DNA of 64,000 nucleotides from Pollutimonas sp035515055 (GCA_035515055.1 DATJBV010000045.1:123971-187970), one strand, 5' to 3'; shown: positions 34,435-43,791, counted from the first letter of the stretch. Numbers and translations: made by a program. Notes: generated by a model from the letters alone, not told the origin.

Positions 34435-36888
34435 ATGAGGAAAACACTAAGTTGCTTCTGCCTTGCAGCCGCTACCTTGACAAGCAATGGCGTATTGGCG
34501 GCCGTATCGCGGGCCGACTACGACGCACTGATACGAAACGCCCGCACCGGAGACTACGAGCCGGCTTTGATCATGCTGCGGGAACACAGTATTGATCATC
34601 CCCGCGATCTGCGCGCCGCATACGATCATATACTGATTGCCGGATGGGCCAAGCGTAGCGAAGAAGTCGTTACCGCTTACGAAGCCGTGCAACCCCGGCC
34701 AAATCGTTTGCCGCAAGACGTTCTTAACAGCGTGGCCCAGGCGTACCGCGACACGCAACAGTGGGACAACGCCCTTATGCTGTACCGCGAGGGCCAGAAG
34801 CGCTACCCCCGCCAGACAGCATTCTCGGTGGGCGAGATCATGGTGCTTGCAGACGCCGGGCGCCCAGAGGAGGCGGTGTCCCTAGGACGGGAATGGATAG
34901 CCAAAAAGCCTGAAAACCCCGATCTTCGCCTGGCGCTAAGCTATGCCTACCGAAGCTCGGCCGCGCCTTTCGCGGTACTTCAAGAGACCGACCAGGCCCG
35001 GAACTTGGCGCCCAATAAAGCCTACGTAACACGCGAGTATCTCGACTCGCTCAAGCACGCGGGGCTGGCGTACGCGGCGTTCGAATCGGCAAAACTGCAT
35101 CCCGAACTCATACCGCCGGAACGCTTGCGCGACCTGCAAGCCGATTATCTGGCCCAACTCGCCCGCCTGGCGGGAGAGCCGACGCGCCAGGAGGCTGAGC
35201 GTTTTGCCATTGCCGACAGCGTCATTGCGGAATACGACCGCTTGATACCCGACTGGCAAGCCCTGGGACCCGAAGCGGATAAGCAGGTGCTACGCCTCCA
35301 GGTCGATCGACTACAGGCCTTGCATATTCGCAAGCGAATGAAGGAACTGGTGGACGAATATGAAACGCTGGTGGCGCAAGGTGCCACGCTACCGAACTAC
35401 ATACGCAATGATGTCGCCGCGGCTTACTTGTACTTGCGCCAGCCCGAGAAGGCACGGGATCTTTACCGGCAAGTGCTTGCCGACACCGACCTGAAAGCGG
35501 TGAGCGCGGGCGAACATCTAAGCAACCAGACCGGGCTCTTTTATTCACTGATAGAAAGCGAGCAGTTCGACGATGCGTCGCAAGTGATCGAAGCGGCACA
35601 GGTCGAGCAGCCCCGGTGGCGCTACATCAAGGGGTTGGTTGAACGCGTCCCCAACGAACTCTACCTGTATTCAGAGCAGACAGCCGCATTAAGCCTCTTT
35701 TACGTCGACGACACCGTCGCCGCGCAACATCGACTGGAAGAGATGGTCAATCATGCGCCGCGCAATGTGGGCCTGCGCACCGCCCTGGCAAACGTTTACC
35801 GCGGGCGCAGCTGGCCACGAAGGGCCGAGAAAGAACTGAAAATGGCCGAAGCACTGGAAGCGCGGGCGGTAGAGGTGGAAGCCGGCCAAGGCCTGACGGC
35901 CATGCAATTGCAAGAATGGGCGCAGGCACGCTCGCTCAGCCTGGATCTTGCCGCCCGCTTTCCTGAAGAGAAGGCCACCGACACGCTCGCACGCGAATGG
36001 GCTGTGCACAACAAGGCGGAACTGCGGGTGACGGGTGAGCGCGGGATTGCTTCAGATAGCCCCGTGTCTGGCAGTGGCGACCTGAAGATCGATACCGTCC
36101 TTTACTCCGCACCAATCAAGGACAATTTGCGCGTGTTTGGCGGTGGAGGTTACGCCACCGGTGAATTCGAGGAAGGCACCGGCCATTACCGCTGGCTGCG
36201 TACAGGCGTGGAATGGCGAAGCCGCGGCCTGACCACCGAACTGGAAGCCTCAATGCACCGCTATGGCTCCGGGACCCAGCCGGGTGCACGCGTTAGCACG
36301 GCTTACGACATAAACGACCACTGGATGGTGGGCGGATCAGCCGAATGGCGCTCCCGGGACACCCCGCTGCGCGCCCTGCGTTCGGATATTACCTCGAACA
36401 CGGTCAGCGCCTTCGTGCGCTGGCGCGCCAACGAGCGTCGGGAATGGTCATTCGCCTATTCACCTTCGCGCTTCAGCGACGGCAACGACCGCCAGTATGC
36501 CATCGTCAACGGACGCGAACGCCTCTATACATCGCCCAAGATAAAGGCTGACCTTCACTTGACGGTGGCCACCATGCATAACTCGGAGGAAGACGCTCCT
36601 TACTTCAATCCGCGCGCCGACCTGGAAATCATGCCCAGCCTCAACCTCACCCATGTGCTGCACCGCAAGTACGAAACGGTATGGGAGCAAAACTTCCTTG
36701 TCGGCGCCGGTGTATATGCACAGCGGGGACACGGCACAGGCGGCATTTTGGCCCTGGGCTATGGGATGCGTTATCAATTCAGCGAAGCCTTCCAGATCGG
36801 CGCCAACATCACTGGCATCAGCCGTCCCTATGACGGGGTACGCGAACGCGAAGCCCGAGTCATGTTCGAAATGACCTTCCGTTTCTAG
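34435..36888 (+). CDS. pgaA: PNAG export outer membrane porin PgaA (BpsA)
   Basis: This 817-residue protein has a signal peptide ending near VLAA (residue 22-23), an N-terminal two-thirds of TPR-like helical repeats (YDALIRNARTGDYEPALIMLREH and similar) and a C-terminal third of amphipathic strands ending in MFEMTFRF, an outer membrane beta barrel. It exports poly-beta-1,6-N-acetylglucosamine after deacetylation by PgaB. The ATG at 34435 is preferred over an upstream in-frame TTG at 34411 because the signal peptide begins here. It is the first gene of pgaABCD. The bpsR regulator seen beside this operon in Bordetella is not present. Confidence 0.94.
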   Translation: MRKTLSCFCLAAATLTSNGVLAAVSRADYDALIRNARTGDYEPALIMLREHSIDHPRDLRAAYDHILIAGWAKRSEEVVTAYEAVQPRPNRLPQDVLNSVAQAYRDTQQWDNALMLYREGQKRYPRQTAFSVGEIMVLADAGRPEEAVSLGREWIAKKPENPDLRLALSYAYRSSAAPFAVLQETDQARNLAPNKAYVTREYLDSLKHAGLAYAAFESAKLHPELIPPERLRDLQADYLAQLARLAGEPTRQEAERFAIADSVIAEYDRLIPDWQALGPEADKQVLRLQVDRLQALHIRKRMKELVDEYETLVAQGATLPNYIRNDVAAAYLYLRQPEKARDLYRQVLADTDLKAVSAGEHLSNQTGLFYSLIESEQFDDASQVIEAAQVEQPRWRYIKGLVERVPNELYLYSEQTAALSLFYVDDTVAAQHRLEEMVNHAPRNVGLRTALANVYRGRSWPRRAEKELKMAEALEARAVEVEAGQGLTAMQLQEWAQARSLSLDLAARFPEEKATDTLAREWAVHNKAELRVTGERGIASDSPVSGSGDLKIDTVLYSAPIKDNLRVFGGGGYATGEFEEGTGHYRWLRTGVEWRSRGLTTELEASMHRYGSGTQPGARVSTAYDINDHWMVGGSAEWRSRDTPLRALRSDITSNTVSAFVRWRANERREWSFAYSPSRFSDGNDRQYAIVNGRERLYTSPKIKADLHLTVATMHNSEEDAPYFNPRADLEIMPSLNLTHVLHRKYETVWEQNFLVGAGVYAQRGHGTGGILALGYGMRYQFSEAFQIGANITGISRPYDGVREREARVMFEMTFRF

Positions 36889-36901
36889 AGAATCTTCATA
36901 T

Positions 36902-38932
36902 ATGTTTGAACATTTTTTCTGCCTGCGATACCTGTGCACCCTGTTCTGCTCTCTATTGTTTCTAAGCGGCTGCGCCAGGGATATTCCGGCCTTTGTCCCC
37001 CCCGAGCAGCGCCCTAGCCACGTATTCAATCAGGCATGGCCGGACAACAAATTTCTGGCTCTCGCTTACCACGATGTCGAGGACACGGATCCGGACCAGA
37101 CGTACGTCAGCGTGCGCACCGACCACTTGGCACAGCAATTTGCGTGGCTGCGGGAAAATGGCTACCAGGCCGTCACAGTGGATCAGATACTGGAAGCCAG
37201 CCGGGGCGGCGAGCCATTGCCGGAAAAGGCCTTGTTTCTTACGTTCGACGACGGATACAGCAGCTTCTACACACGTGTCTATCCGCTGCTTCGTGCGTAT
37301 CAATGGCCGGCGGTACTCGCCCCGGTCGGCAAATGGGCCGATACGCCCCCCGGAGAGTCCGTTGATTTCGGCGGCCGCCCCACCGAGAGAGACCGTTTCC
37401 TGACATGGGATCAGATAGCCGAAATGTCACGCTCGGGCTTGGTGGAGATCGGGTCGCATACCGACAACCTGCACTTTGGAATCATGGCCAACCCACAGGG
37501 GAATCTGCAACCGGCCGCCGCTGTGCGCAGCTACGATGCGACTACCGGCAAATACGAAACAGAGGCGGCCTACAAAGCCCGTATTACCAACGACGTGAAG
37601 CAGATCACGGCCAAGATCAAGCGGGTGACGGGAAAGACGCCGCGCGTGTGGGTATGGCCGTATGGCGCTGCTAGCGGGACGGCATTGAAGATCGTTCAGG
37701 ACAACGGCTACCCCCTGGCCCTGTCGCTGGACCAAGGCTTGGGCGCGGTGGACCGCTTGATGGATGTTCCCCGAATACTCGTTTCGAACGATCCACAGCT
37801 GCGCACCTTTGCGAGCAACGCCATGGTGATGGAAGACAATTCCACCATGCGCGTGGCCCATGTGGACCTGGACTATGTATATGATCCGGATCCCGCGCAG
37901 ATGGACCGCAATCTTGGCCAGTTGGTGCAGCGCATTGCCGATATGCAGATCACAACGGTGTTTTTGCAAGCCTATGCGGATCCCCAGGGCGACGGATTGG
38001 TGAAGTCGGTATATTTTCCGAACCGCCATCTCCCCATGCGCGCCGACTTGTTCAACCGCGCCGCATGGCAGCTCAAGAGCCGCGCGTTTGTGGAAGTTTA
38101 CGCATGGATGCCCGTACTGAGCTTTGACCTGGCTCCAGAACTTACGCGCGTTACCAAATGGGATCCCCAGTCCGGCCGAGACGTTGTGGACCCTAAGCAG
38201 TATCGCCGACTGTCGCCATTCGATCCGGCTGCACGCCAACGCATTATCGAGCTGTATGAAGACTTGTCACGCTATTCGCTCTTTAATGGCATCCTCTTCC
38301 ACGATGACGCCATCTTGTCGGATTTCGAAGACGCGTCTCCCCATGCTATTGCCGCCTACGCGGCGGCAGGCCTGCCATCCAGCATCGAAGCGCTTCGGGC
38401 CGATCCCGCGGTCATGCAACGCTGGACTCGCTACAAGAGCCAATACCTCATCGATTTTACCAAGACGCTAACCCAGCATGTGCGCGCCATACGGGGCCCG
38501 CAGATCCGCACGGCGCGCAATATATTCGCGGAACCCATTCTCCATCCGGAGAGCGAAGCATGGTATGCGCAAAACCTCGACGACTTCCTGATCACCTATG
38601 ACTGGACAGCCCCCATGGCCATGCCGTGGATGGAAGACGTTTCCGAGACCGAGGCCGAGGCATGGCTGGATCGTCTGGTCAAGACCGTGGCCACGCGGCC
38701 CGGTGCGTTAAACAAGACCGTATTTGAAATACAGGGACGCGATTGGCGTCCGAAGCCCGGGGCCGAGGACTCTGGTCCGGTGGACTCCAGGCTGATGGCA
38801 AGTTGGCTGAAACGCCTGCAATTGAGTGGGGCGCGCAGCTTCGGCTATTACCCCGACGACTTCATTAACAACGAGCCCCAGCTGGACGTCATCCGGCCGG
38901 CCATCTCAAGCGCCTGGTACCCATACCGATGA
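36902..38932 (+). CDS. pgaB: Poly-beta-1,6-GlcNAc N-deacetylase PgaB (BpsB)
   Basis: This 676-residue lipoprotein (lipobox LSGC, Cys24) has two domains. The polysaccharide deacetylase domain holds TFDDGY (catalytic Asp116, metal Asp117) and GSHTDNLH (metal His186 and His191). The C-terminal domain is the glycoside hydrolase 153 type (HVDLDYVYDPDPAQMDRNLG, LFNGILFHDDAILSDFED). It partly deacetylates PNAG in the periplasm before export, and the hydrolase half can cut the polymer. It overlaps pgaC by four bases. Confidence 0.95.
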   Translation: MFEHFFCLRYLCTLFCSLLFLSGCARDIPAFVPPEQRPSHVFNQAWPDNKFLALAYHDVEDTDPDQTYVSVRTDHLAQQFAWLRENGYQAVTVDQILEASRGGEPLPEKALFLTFDDGYSSFYTRVYPLLRAYQWPAVLAPVGKWADTPPGESVDFGGRPTERDRFLTWDQIAEMSRSGLVEIGSHTDNLHFGIMANPQGNLQPAAAVRSYDATTGKYETEAAYKARITNDVKQITAKIKRVTGKTPRVWVWPYGAASGTALKIVQDNGYPLALSLDQGLGAVDRLMDVPRILVSNDPQLRTFASNAMVMEDNSTMRVAHVDLDYVYDPDPAQMDRNLGQLVQRIADMQITTVFLQAYADPQGDGLVKSVYFPNRHLPMRADLFNRAAWQLKSRAFVEVYAWMPVLSFDLAPELTRVTKWDPQSGRDVVDPKQYRRLSPFDPAARQRIIELYEDLSRYSLFNGILFHDDAILSDFEDASPHAIAAYAAAGLPSSIEALRADPAVMQRWTRYKSQYLIDFTKTLTQHVRAIRGPQIRTARNIFAEPILHPESEAWYAQNLDDFLITYDWTAPMAMPWMEDVSETEAEAWLDRLVKTVATRPGALNKTVFEIQGRDWRPKPGAEDSGPVDSRLMASWLKRLQLSGARSFGYYPDDFINNEPQLDVIRPAISSAWYPYR

Positions 38933-40257
38933 CTGATCGACTCATAGCGTTTCTTGTATTGTGCATCGTACTGGGTGCACCCTTCGGCCTGACCCTGGTC
39001 TTGACCAGCAGCGTGCTGCTCAACTTTGTGTTTTTCTATCCGCTGTTCATGTCCGGCATCTGGATGGCCGGCGGCCTGTATTTTTGGTTCAAGCTGGAGC
39101 GCAAATGGAGCTGGCGTCCGTATCGCGCTCCACAGCTTCACGGCGAACCGCTGATCACCATTGTCATTCCCTGCTTCAACGAAGAACCGCACGGCGAGGA
39201 AACCATACTGGCCGCATTGAATCAGGAGTACCCCAATGTCGAGGTGATCGCCGTCAACGACGGCTCGACGGATGGCACCGCCGTACTCTTCGACCGCTTG
39301 ACCGCCGAACACCCACGACTTCGCGTCATCCACCTTGCCCATAACCAAGGCAAGGCCATGGCACTGCGTATGGGAGCGATGGCGGCACGCAGCGAGTACC
39401 TGGTTTGCATCGATGGCGACGCCCTCCTGGACCCCGATGCGGTGAATTATCTTGCAGCGCCGCTCATCGACAACGCCCATGTCGGCGCGGTAACCGGCAA
39501 TCCCCGCATACGGACACGGTCCACGCTGATCGGGCGCATACAAGTAGGCGAGTTCTCCTCCATCATCGGCCTGATCAAACGCACGCAACGCGTCTATGGC
39601 CAGTTGTTTACCGTCTCGGGCGTCGTCACGGCGTTTCGGCGCCAGGCACTGGATGATGTCGACTATTGGAGCCTCGATATGATCACCGAGGACATCGACA
39701 TCACGTGGAAACTGCAGCGCGCTCACTGGGCAATTTTCTATGAGCCGCGCGCCCTGTGCTGGATCCTCATGCCGGAGACGCTACGCGGCTTATGGAAGCA
39801 GCGCCTGCGCTGGGCACAAGGCGGTGCCGAGGTATTCCTGAAGAATCTGGTTTCTATCTGGAGCTGGAAATACCGCCGCCTTTGGCCACTGATGGCCGAG
39901 TACTGCCTGTCGATAGGCTGGGCCTTCGCCTTTGCGTTGTCCATTGCCCTATGGCTCATTGGCCACGTTGTTGTACTACCGCCGAATGTCCAGGTGTCGA
40001 TTCTTATGCCGCCGGCTTTTACCGGCATGGTGCTCGCCATGGTGTGCCTGATGCAATTCGTGGTGAGCATACTGATCGACCGCCGTTACGAACGCGGCCT
40101 GGCACGGTCGCTGTACTGGATCATCTGGTACCCCTTCGCCTACTGGATCATCAATCTTTTCACCACGCTGTTCAGCTTTCCCAAAGTCATGCTGCGCATC
40201 CGGCGTCGACGTGCGCGCTGGTCCAGCCCGGACCGCGGGATAAAGGAGTTGACATGA
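38929..40257 (+). CDS. pgaC: PNAG synthase, glycosyltransferase 2 PgaC (BpsC)
   Basis: This 442-residue membrane glycosyltransferase of family GT2 has an N-terminal membrane pair, a cytoplasmic catalytic domain with VIAVNDGSTDGT, VCIDGDALLDPDA (DxD) and ITEDIDITW, the QRLRWAQGG motif that holds the product, and C-terminal helices. It polymerises UDP-GlcNAc into beta-1,6 chains with PgaD. In E. coli the PgaCD pair is activated by cyclic di-GMP. The start overlaps pgaB and the end overlaps pgaD, each by four bases. Confidence 0.95.
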   Translation: MTDRLIAFLVLCIVLGAPFGLTLVLTSSVLLNFVFFYPLFMSGIWMAGGLYFWFKLERKWSWRPYRAPQLHGEPLITIVIPCFNEEPHGEETILAALNQEYPNVEVIAVNDGSTDGTAVLFDRLTAEHPRLRVIHLAHNQGKAMALRMGAMAARSEYLVCIDGDALLDPDAVNYLAAPLIDNAHVGAVTGNPRIRTRSTLIGRIQVGEFSSIIGLIKRTQRVYGQLFTVSGVVTAFRRQALDDVDYWSLDMITEDIDITWKLQRAHWAIFYEPRALCWILMPETLRGLWKQRLRWAQGGAEVFLKNLVSIWSWKYRRLWPLMAEYCLSIGWAFAFALSIALWLIGHVVVLPPNVQVSILMPPAFTGMVLAMVCLMQFVVSILIDRRYERGLARSLYWIIWYPFAYWIINLFTTLFSFPKVMLRIRRRRARWSSPDRGIKELT

Positions 40258-40727
40258 TTATCACGACACAACGCTCTCCCCTGGCCCTTGCCATCGATGC
40301 AGCCCTCACAGCCTTGGGCTGGGCCGGATTTTTCTACTTGTTCACCCAAGGCGTCGTCAACATACTGGCCGAAACATACACAGGCCCCGACGCCCCGCTG
40401 TTGGAGCCCTTTGTGCCCACGTTGACGACGTTAGCCGCCTACCTCCTGGTGGCCGCCTTCAATGCGCTTGTCATTGTGCTATGGGCGCACTATCACCGGA
40501 TCTATTCGAGCGAAGCCATGCCCGCGACAGGCCTGGAATACGTGGATGATCAAGCCGTGGCGTCCCACTTTCACCTTTCGCGCAATCAACTGCACGAAAT
40601 CCAGGATAGCCGCGTGACGGTCATTTATCACTCCGTGGACGGCGATATCGCTCACCTGGAAACCGATCAACTCCGTGTCGAGACCGCACCGGCTCTTCCC
40701 GCCTTCGGCGCGACAAAGGTCGCTTGA
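40254..40727 (+). CDS. pgaD: PNAG synthase accessory protein PgaD (BpsD)
   Basis: This 157-residue protein has two membrane helices (ALGWAGFFYLFTQGVVNIL and LAAYLLVAAFNALVIVLWAHY) and a soluble C-terminus, the PgaD layout. It assists PgaC; in E. coli both proteins together form the cyclic di-GMP receptor. The ATG at 40254 follows AAAGGAG and overlaps the pgaC stop codon. It ends the pga operon. The C-terminus is longer than in E. coli PgaD (137 residues). Confidence 0.9.
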   Translation: MIITTQRSPLALAIDAALTALGWAGFFYLFTQGVVNILAETYTGPDAPLLEPFVPTLTTLAAYLLVAAFNALVIVLWAHYHRIYSSEAMPATGLEYVDDQAVASHFHLSRNQLHEIQDSRVTVIYHSVDGDIAHLETDQLRVETAPALPAFGATKVA

Positions 40728-40858
40728 TCAGTCACGAGCCTAGGGCTCATGGACGCTATCGGCCATTCGGCGGATAGCCGAGAGCCGCAAAGGGTAAGAC
40801 ATACAGCGGGCCGCAGCTTACGACGTATGCCGCATGTTCTGGCGGGCGTAGATCTTTA

Positions 40859-40883
40859 AGATACATCAATGCATTTCGTATCT
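40859..40883. promoter_or_regulatory. Inverted repeat upstream of the curli export operon
   Basis: AGATAC and GTATCT form a 6-bp inverted repeat around a 13-base centre, 58 bases upstream of the csgE start, in an AT-rich stretch. The 9-mer GATACATCA in its left half recurs in inverse orientation at 44180-44188 region upstream of the LuxR-type regulator. It may be an operator. The rest of 40728-40940 holds small imperfect hairpins after pgaD and no gene. Confidence 0.3.
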
Positions 40884-40940
40884 CAAAGTCTTCGATAGAC
40901 GCAGATATGAAACAAAAATAAATAAAAATGGGGGAAGACG

Positions 40941-41468
40941 ATGGGCGTGACGATACCCGTGGCGGCTTTTTTGGCTCTTGCGCTGAGCAGCGTGACTGCG
41001 CATAGCCAAAATTTGTCTGTCACTCGCGACACGCCCACCCGCGTCGTAACGACGAAAAATGAGCCGGCCGATTCCGTTGCGGGCTCCGCCCCTGACAACG
41101 ACCCGACACCACCCGCCGACCGCCGTAAGAGTGTGTTCGATGACCCATTGGCCGGGGTCGTCGTAAATCGGACTGTCACCGTCTTGGGCAAGGATTTTTA
41201 TCAGTATTTTACCGCCATATGGCGCCAAAAGGATGTGAACAGCCAGTTCTCCATTTCCATCCACGAACGGCCTTCCGCGCGCTTCGGCAGCGAAATTTGG
41301 GTGCAGTTTGGACAAAAGCGCATGTTCCACACCTTCTTGCCGCCCGCTCGTTCAGCCACCAAGAAAATAAGTGCCATGGCAGTGAACATGGTCTACGACA
41401 ACATTAAAAACAGCGAAGTCGAACGCCTAATGGTGAAGAGTCCGGATTTGGGCCCAGAGGAGATGTAA
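40941..41468 (+). CDS. csgE: Curli assembly chaperone CsgE
   Basis: This 175-residue protein has a signal peptide (VAAFLALALSSVTAHS) and a C-terminal CsgE domain from about residue 70: DPLAGVVVNRTVTVLGKDFY, the block ISIHERPSARFGSEIWVQFG, and the Arg/Lys-rich segment PPARSATKKISAMAV. CsgE caps the CsgG pore from the periplasm and directs curlin subunits to it. A 40-residue Pro/Asp-rich linker between signal peptide and domain is longer than in E. coli CsgE (129 residues in total). The csgF start codon follows its stop codon directly. Confidence 0.9.
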   Translation: MGVTIPVAAFLALALSSVTAHSQNLSVTRDTPTRVVTTKNEPADSVAGSAPDNDPTPPADRRKSVFDDPLAGVVVNRTVTVLGKDFYQYFTAIWRQKDVNSQFSISIHERPSARFGSEIWVQFGQKRMFHTFLPPARSATKKISAMAVNMVYDNIKNSEVERLMVKSPDLGPEEM

Positions 41469-41939
41469 ATGAAAGAAGCAGACGTATCTAACAAGAAAGA
41501 GTATCGCTTGCGCAGCGCGCTAATGCTGGTGAGCCTGGCGCTGGCAAGCCAGGCCGCCGCTACGGAGTTGGTTTATTACCCCTTCAACCCTTCCTTTGGC
41601 GGTAGCCCGCTGAACGGGTCGGTGCTGTTGAATTCCGCTTTGGCAACCAATAAGCACACCGCGCCCGACCTGGACGAGGATCGCTTCGGTATCGAGCAAA
41701 AGACCCCGCTGCAGCGATTCAACGAATCACTAGAGCAAAATATTCTCAGCAGGCTGTCGGCGGCGGCAAGCTCGAGGATCATGGATGCAAACGGACGGTT
41801 CATTCCGGGGCTGCTTGAAACGGAGAATTTCATTATCAATGTGGTGGTCTCAGCGACCAATCCGAACGATTTGACGATCACGACCACAGATAAGTTGACC
41901 GGCGCCACTACTGTCTTCCATGTGAGCAACCCAGTATGA
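41469..41939 (+). CDS. csgF: Curli assembly factor CsgF
   Basis: This 156-residue protein has a signal peptide ending near QAAA (residue 34-36), then ELVYYPFNPSFGGSPLNGSVLLNSALATN. This matches the N-terminal pore-plugging segment of CsgF (FRNPNFGGNPNNG in E. coli). The C-terminal half (NFIINVVVSATNPNDLTITT, TDKLTGATTVFHVSN) matches the CsgF beta domain. CsgF inserts into the CsgG barrel and anchors the fibre nucleator at the surface. It overlaps csgG by four bases. Confidence 0.92.
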   Translation: MKEADVSNKKEYRLRSALMLVSLALASQAAATELVYYPFNPSFGGSPLNGSVLLNSALATNKHTAPDLDEDRFGIEQKTPLQRFNESLEQNILSRLSAAASSRIMDANGRFIPGLLETENFIINVVVSATNPNDLTITTTDKLTGATTVFHVSNPV

Positions 41940-42871
41940 ACAAGCAAAATACTCCCGAGTACGCTTCATGGCGTGCCGTCAGGCTAGGCATGACATTGGC
42001 CGTATGTGGCGTCCTCGCTGCGTGCGCCGTGCCCAGCACCCCTGTAGCGGTCACCGCACAGGCCAAGCTTACGCCCCCCACCCCCTCGACCAGGGACTTG
42101 CGGCAATTGCCGCCACCCAAGGGAAAAGTCGTGGTGGCTGTCTACGGTTTCCGCGATCAGACTGGACAGTACAAGCCCTCGCCCGACAGCTCTTTCTCGA
42201 CCTCTGTTACGCAAGGCGCCGCGTCCATGCTCGTGAAGGCCTTGAAAGAGTCCGGATGGTTCACTCCGGTCGAGCGGGAAAGCCTGCAGGAGCTGTTGAC
42301 CGAGCGACGTATCGTGCGGGCACTGGATGGGTCGCAGGCACCCAACGCACCTGAAATCAATATTCCGGCATTGATGCCCGCCTCCATACTCATCGACGGC
42401 GGAATTATTTCGTACGAAAGCAATGTTCGTACGGGAGGCCTGGGAGCGAGATTCCTGGGGGTCGGTCTGTCCAGCCAATATCGGATGGATCAAGTAACAG
42501 TCGGGCTGCGAAGCGTGGACATACGCACGGGAAGGGTCCTGCAAACGGTATCCACGACCAAGACGATTTATTCCTATGAAGTCCGTCCCAGCGTCTACAA
42601 GTTCGTGAATTTCAAGGATTTGCTCGAGATCGAAGGCGGCATCACCAGCAACGAGCCTGCACAGCTCTGCGTGAAGGAAGCCATCGAAGCCGCTGTGCTG
42701 CACTTGACCGTACAAGGTTTGAAGGACCGCAATTGGGTACTGAAGAATGAAAGCGACTGGAACCTTCCCATCATTCAGAACTATTTGCGCGAGGAAATCA
42801 ATTACGCCATTACACCCGACCTAGCCGCGGAAACGACAGCAACCGCCACCGCTGTCGCTCCGCAATACTAA
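41936..42871 (+). CDS. csgG: Curli secretion channel CsgG
   Basis: This 311-residue outer membrane lipoprotein has lipobox LAAC (Cys30) and the CsgG domain: GKVVVAVYGFRDQTGQYKPS, MLVKALKESGWFTPVERESL, LIDGGIISYESNVRTGGLGA, TSNEPAQLCVKEAIEAAVL. It forms the nonameric channel through which curlin subunits leave the cell. In the constriction loop, alignment to E. coli (GQFKPYPASNFSTAV) puts Ser82 at Tyr51, Ser86 at Asn55 and Phe87 at Phe56, so two of three eyelet residues differ. The N-terminal 25 residues before the hydrophobic signal core are unusually long. Confidence 0.95.
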   Translation: MNKQNTPEYASWRAVRLGMTLAVCGVLAACAVPSTPVAVTAQAKLTPPTPSTRDLRQLPPPKGKVVVAVYGFRDQTGQYKPSPDSSFSTSVTQGAASMLVKALKESGWFTPVERESLQELLTERRIVRALDGSQAPNAPEINIPALMPASILIDGGIISYESNVRTGGLGARFLGVGLSSQYRMDQVTVGLRSVDIRTGRVLQTVSTTKTIYSYEVRPSVYKFVNFKDLLEIEGGITSNEPAQLCVKEAIEAAVLHLTVQGLKDRNWVLKNESDWNLPIIQNYLREEINYAITPDLAAETTATATAVAPQY

Positions 42872-42966
42872 GTCACTGACCGGCGTCACGATGTGTACGG
42901 CAGTCCGGTATCAAAGGTCGCCGGGTTCGCCTGTCATACGAGGCCTTTAACTTGAGGAGAAACATA

Positions 42967-43656
42967 ATGAATATTAAATTGTCCGCGCTCGCCCTTGGCA
43001 TCACTCTTGCGTATGGCGCAACAGCCGCCATGGCAGCCGATGTAGCCACGATCTATCAAAACGGCTATTTCAATGATGGCTCCATTGAACAAGTCGACAA
43101 CAACGGAGCAACGGCCAGCATTACGACTTACGGGTATGGCAACGACGCCGTCGTCGTGCAAGAACAAGTCAATAACGCCATTGCAACCATCTACCAGGAT
43201 GCCAATGCCGGGACCGCAACCATCAACCAGGGAGGTAGCTGGGGAACAGGTCACTGGGCATACACCGGTTGGTTTGGCCATAAATACTGGGTCGACGGCG
43301 CATGGACAGACGGAAGCAATCAAACCGCCGTCATCAACCAAACCGGCGGCTGGGGCAACGATGCGTGGGTCACACAAACCGGCCAAAACGTCGCTGGCTA
43401 CATCAACCAAAGCGGGTTCCATAACGATGCAGGAATTGTCCAGGCCGGTACCGGTGCCATGGACACTGCCTCTATCACCCAAACGGGTTTCCGCAACGAT
43501 GGTTTCATCAACCAACAGGGCAGTAATTTGGTTGCCGCTATTACGCAGAACGGCGTCGGCCATGACGCCGTAATCCTGCAGACAGGGGCAAACAAAACCG
43601 CCACTATCAGTCAAACCGGCGGCTATAACAATAACGCTTACATCAGTCAGCGTTAA
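42967..43656 (+). CDS. Curlin-repeat amyloid fibre subunit (CsgA/CsgB-like)
   Basis: This 229-residue protein has a signal peptide cut after AMA (residue 23) and about seven curlin repeats with the pattern IxQxGxxNxAxIxQxGxN: INQTGGWGNDAWVTQTGQN, YINQSGFHNDAGIVQAGTG, ITQTGFRNDGFINQQGSN, ITQNGVGHDAVILQTGAN, ISQTGGYNNNAYISQR. Residues 89-117 form an insert rich in Trp, His, Tyr and Gly between repeats. It should polymerise on the cell surface into curli-like fibre. Only one such gene is present, so it is unclear whether it serves as CsgA, CsgB or both. The ATG follows GAGGAGAAA. Confidence 0.92.
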   Translation: MNIKLSALALGITLAYGATAAMAADVATIYQNGYFNDGSIEQVDNNGATASITTYGYGNDAVVVQEQVNNAIATIYQDANAGTATINQGGSWGTGHWAYTGWFGHKYWVDGAWTDGSNQTAVINQTGGWGNDAWVTQTGQNVAGYINQSGFHNDAGIVQAGTGAMDTASITQTGFRNDGFINQQGSNLVAAITQNGVGHDAVILQTGANKTATISQTGGYNNNAYISQR

Positions 43657-43675
43657 TTACGCGTCCACAGCAGTA

Positions 43676-43706
43676 AAGCCATGGGCATGCCAATTGCTCA
43701 TGGCTT
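43676..43706 (+). terminator. Hairpin terminator after the curlin gene
   Basis: AAGCCATGGGCA pairs with TGCTCATGGCTT (12 bp, one G-T pair) around a 7-base loop, 20 bases after the stop codon, followed by GCTTAAAAA. The T-run is short, so termination may be partial. Confidence 0.65.
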
Positions 43707-43791
43707 GCTTAAAAACACGCACATCTGATTAGAGCGAAATGCGATTGTGTTGTATCCGGCGGACAATTTTGAAATGAAATAGGGCGTAAAT

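Noticed and set aside
39756..40253. Open frame running through pgaC into pgaD
   Set aside because: It is a shadow of pgaC. PgaD starts at 40254 with its own AAAGGAG and two membrane helices.
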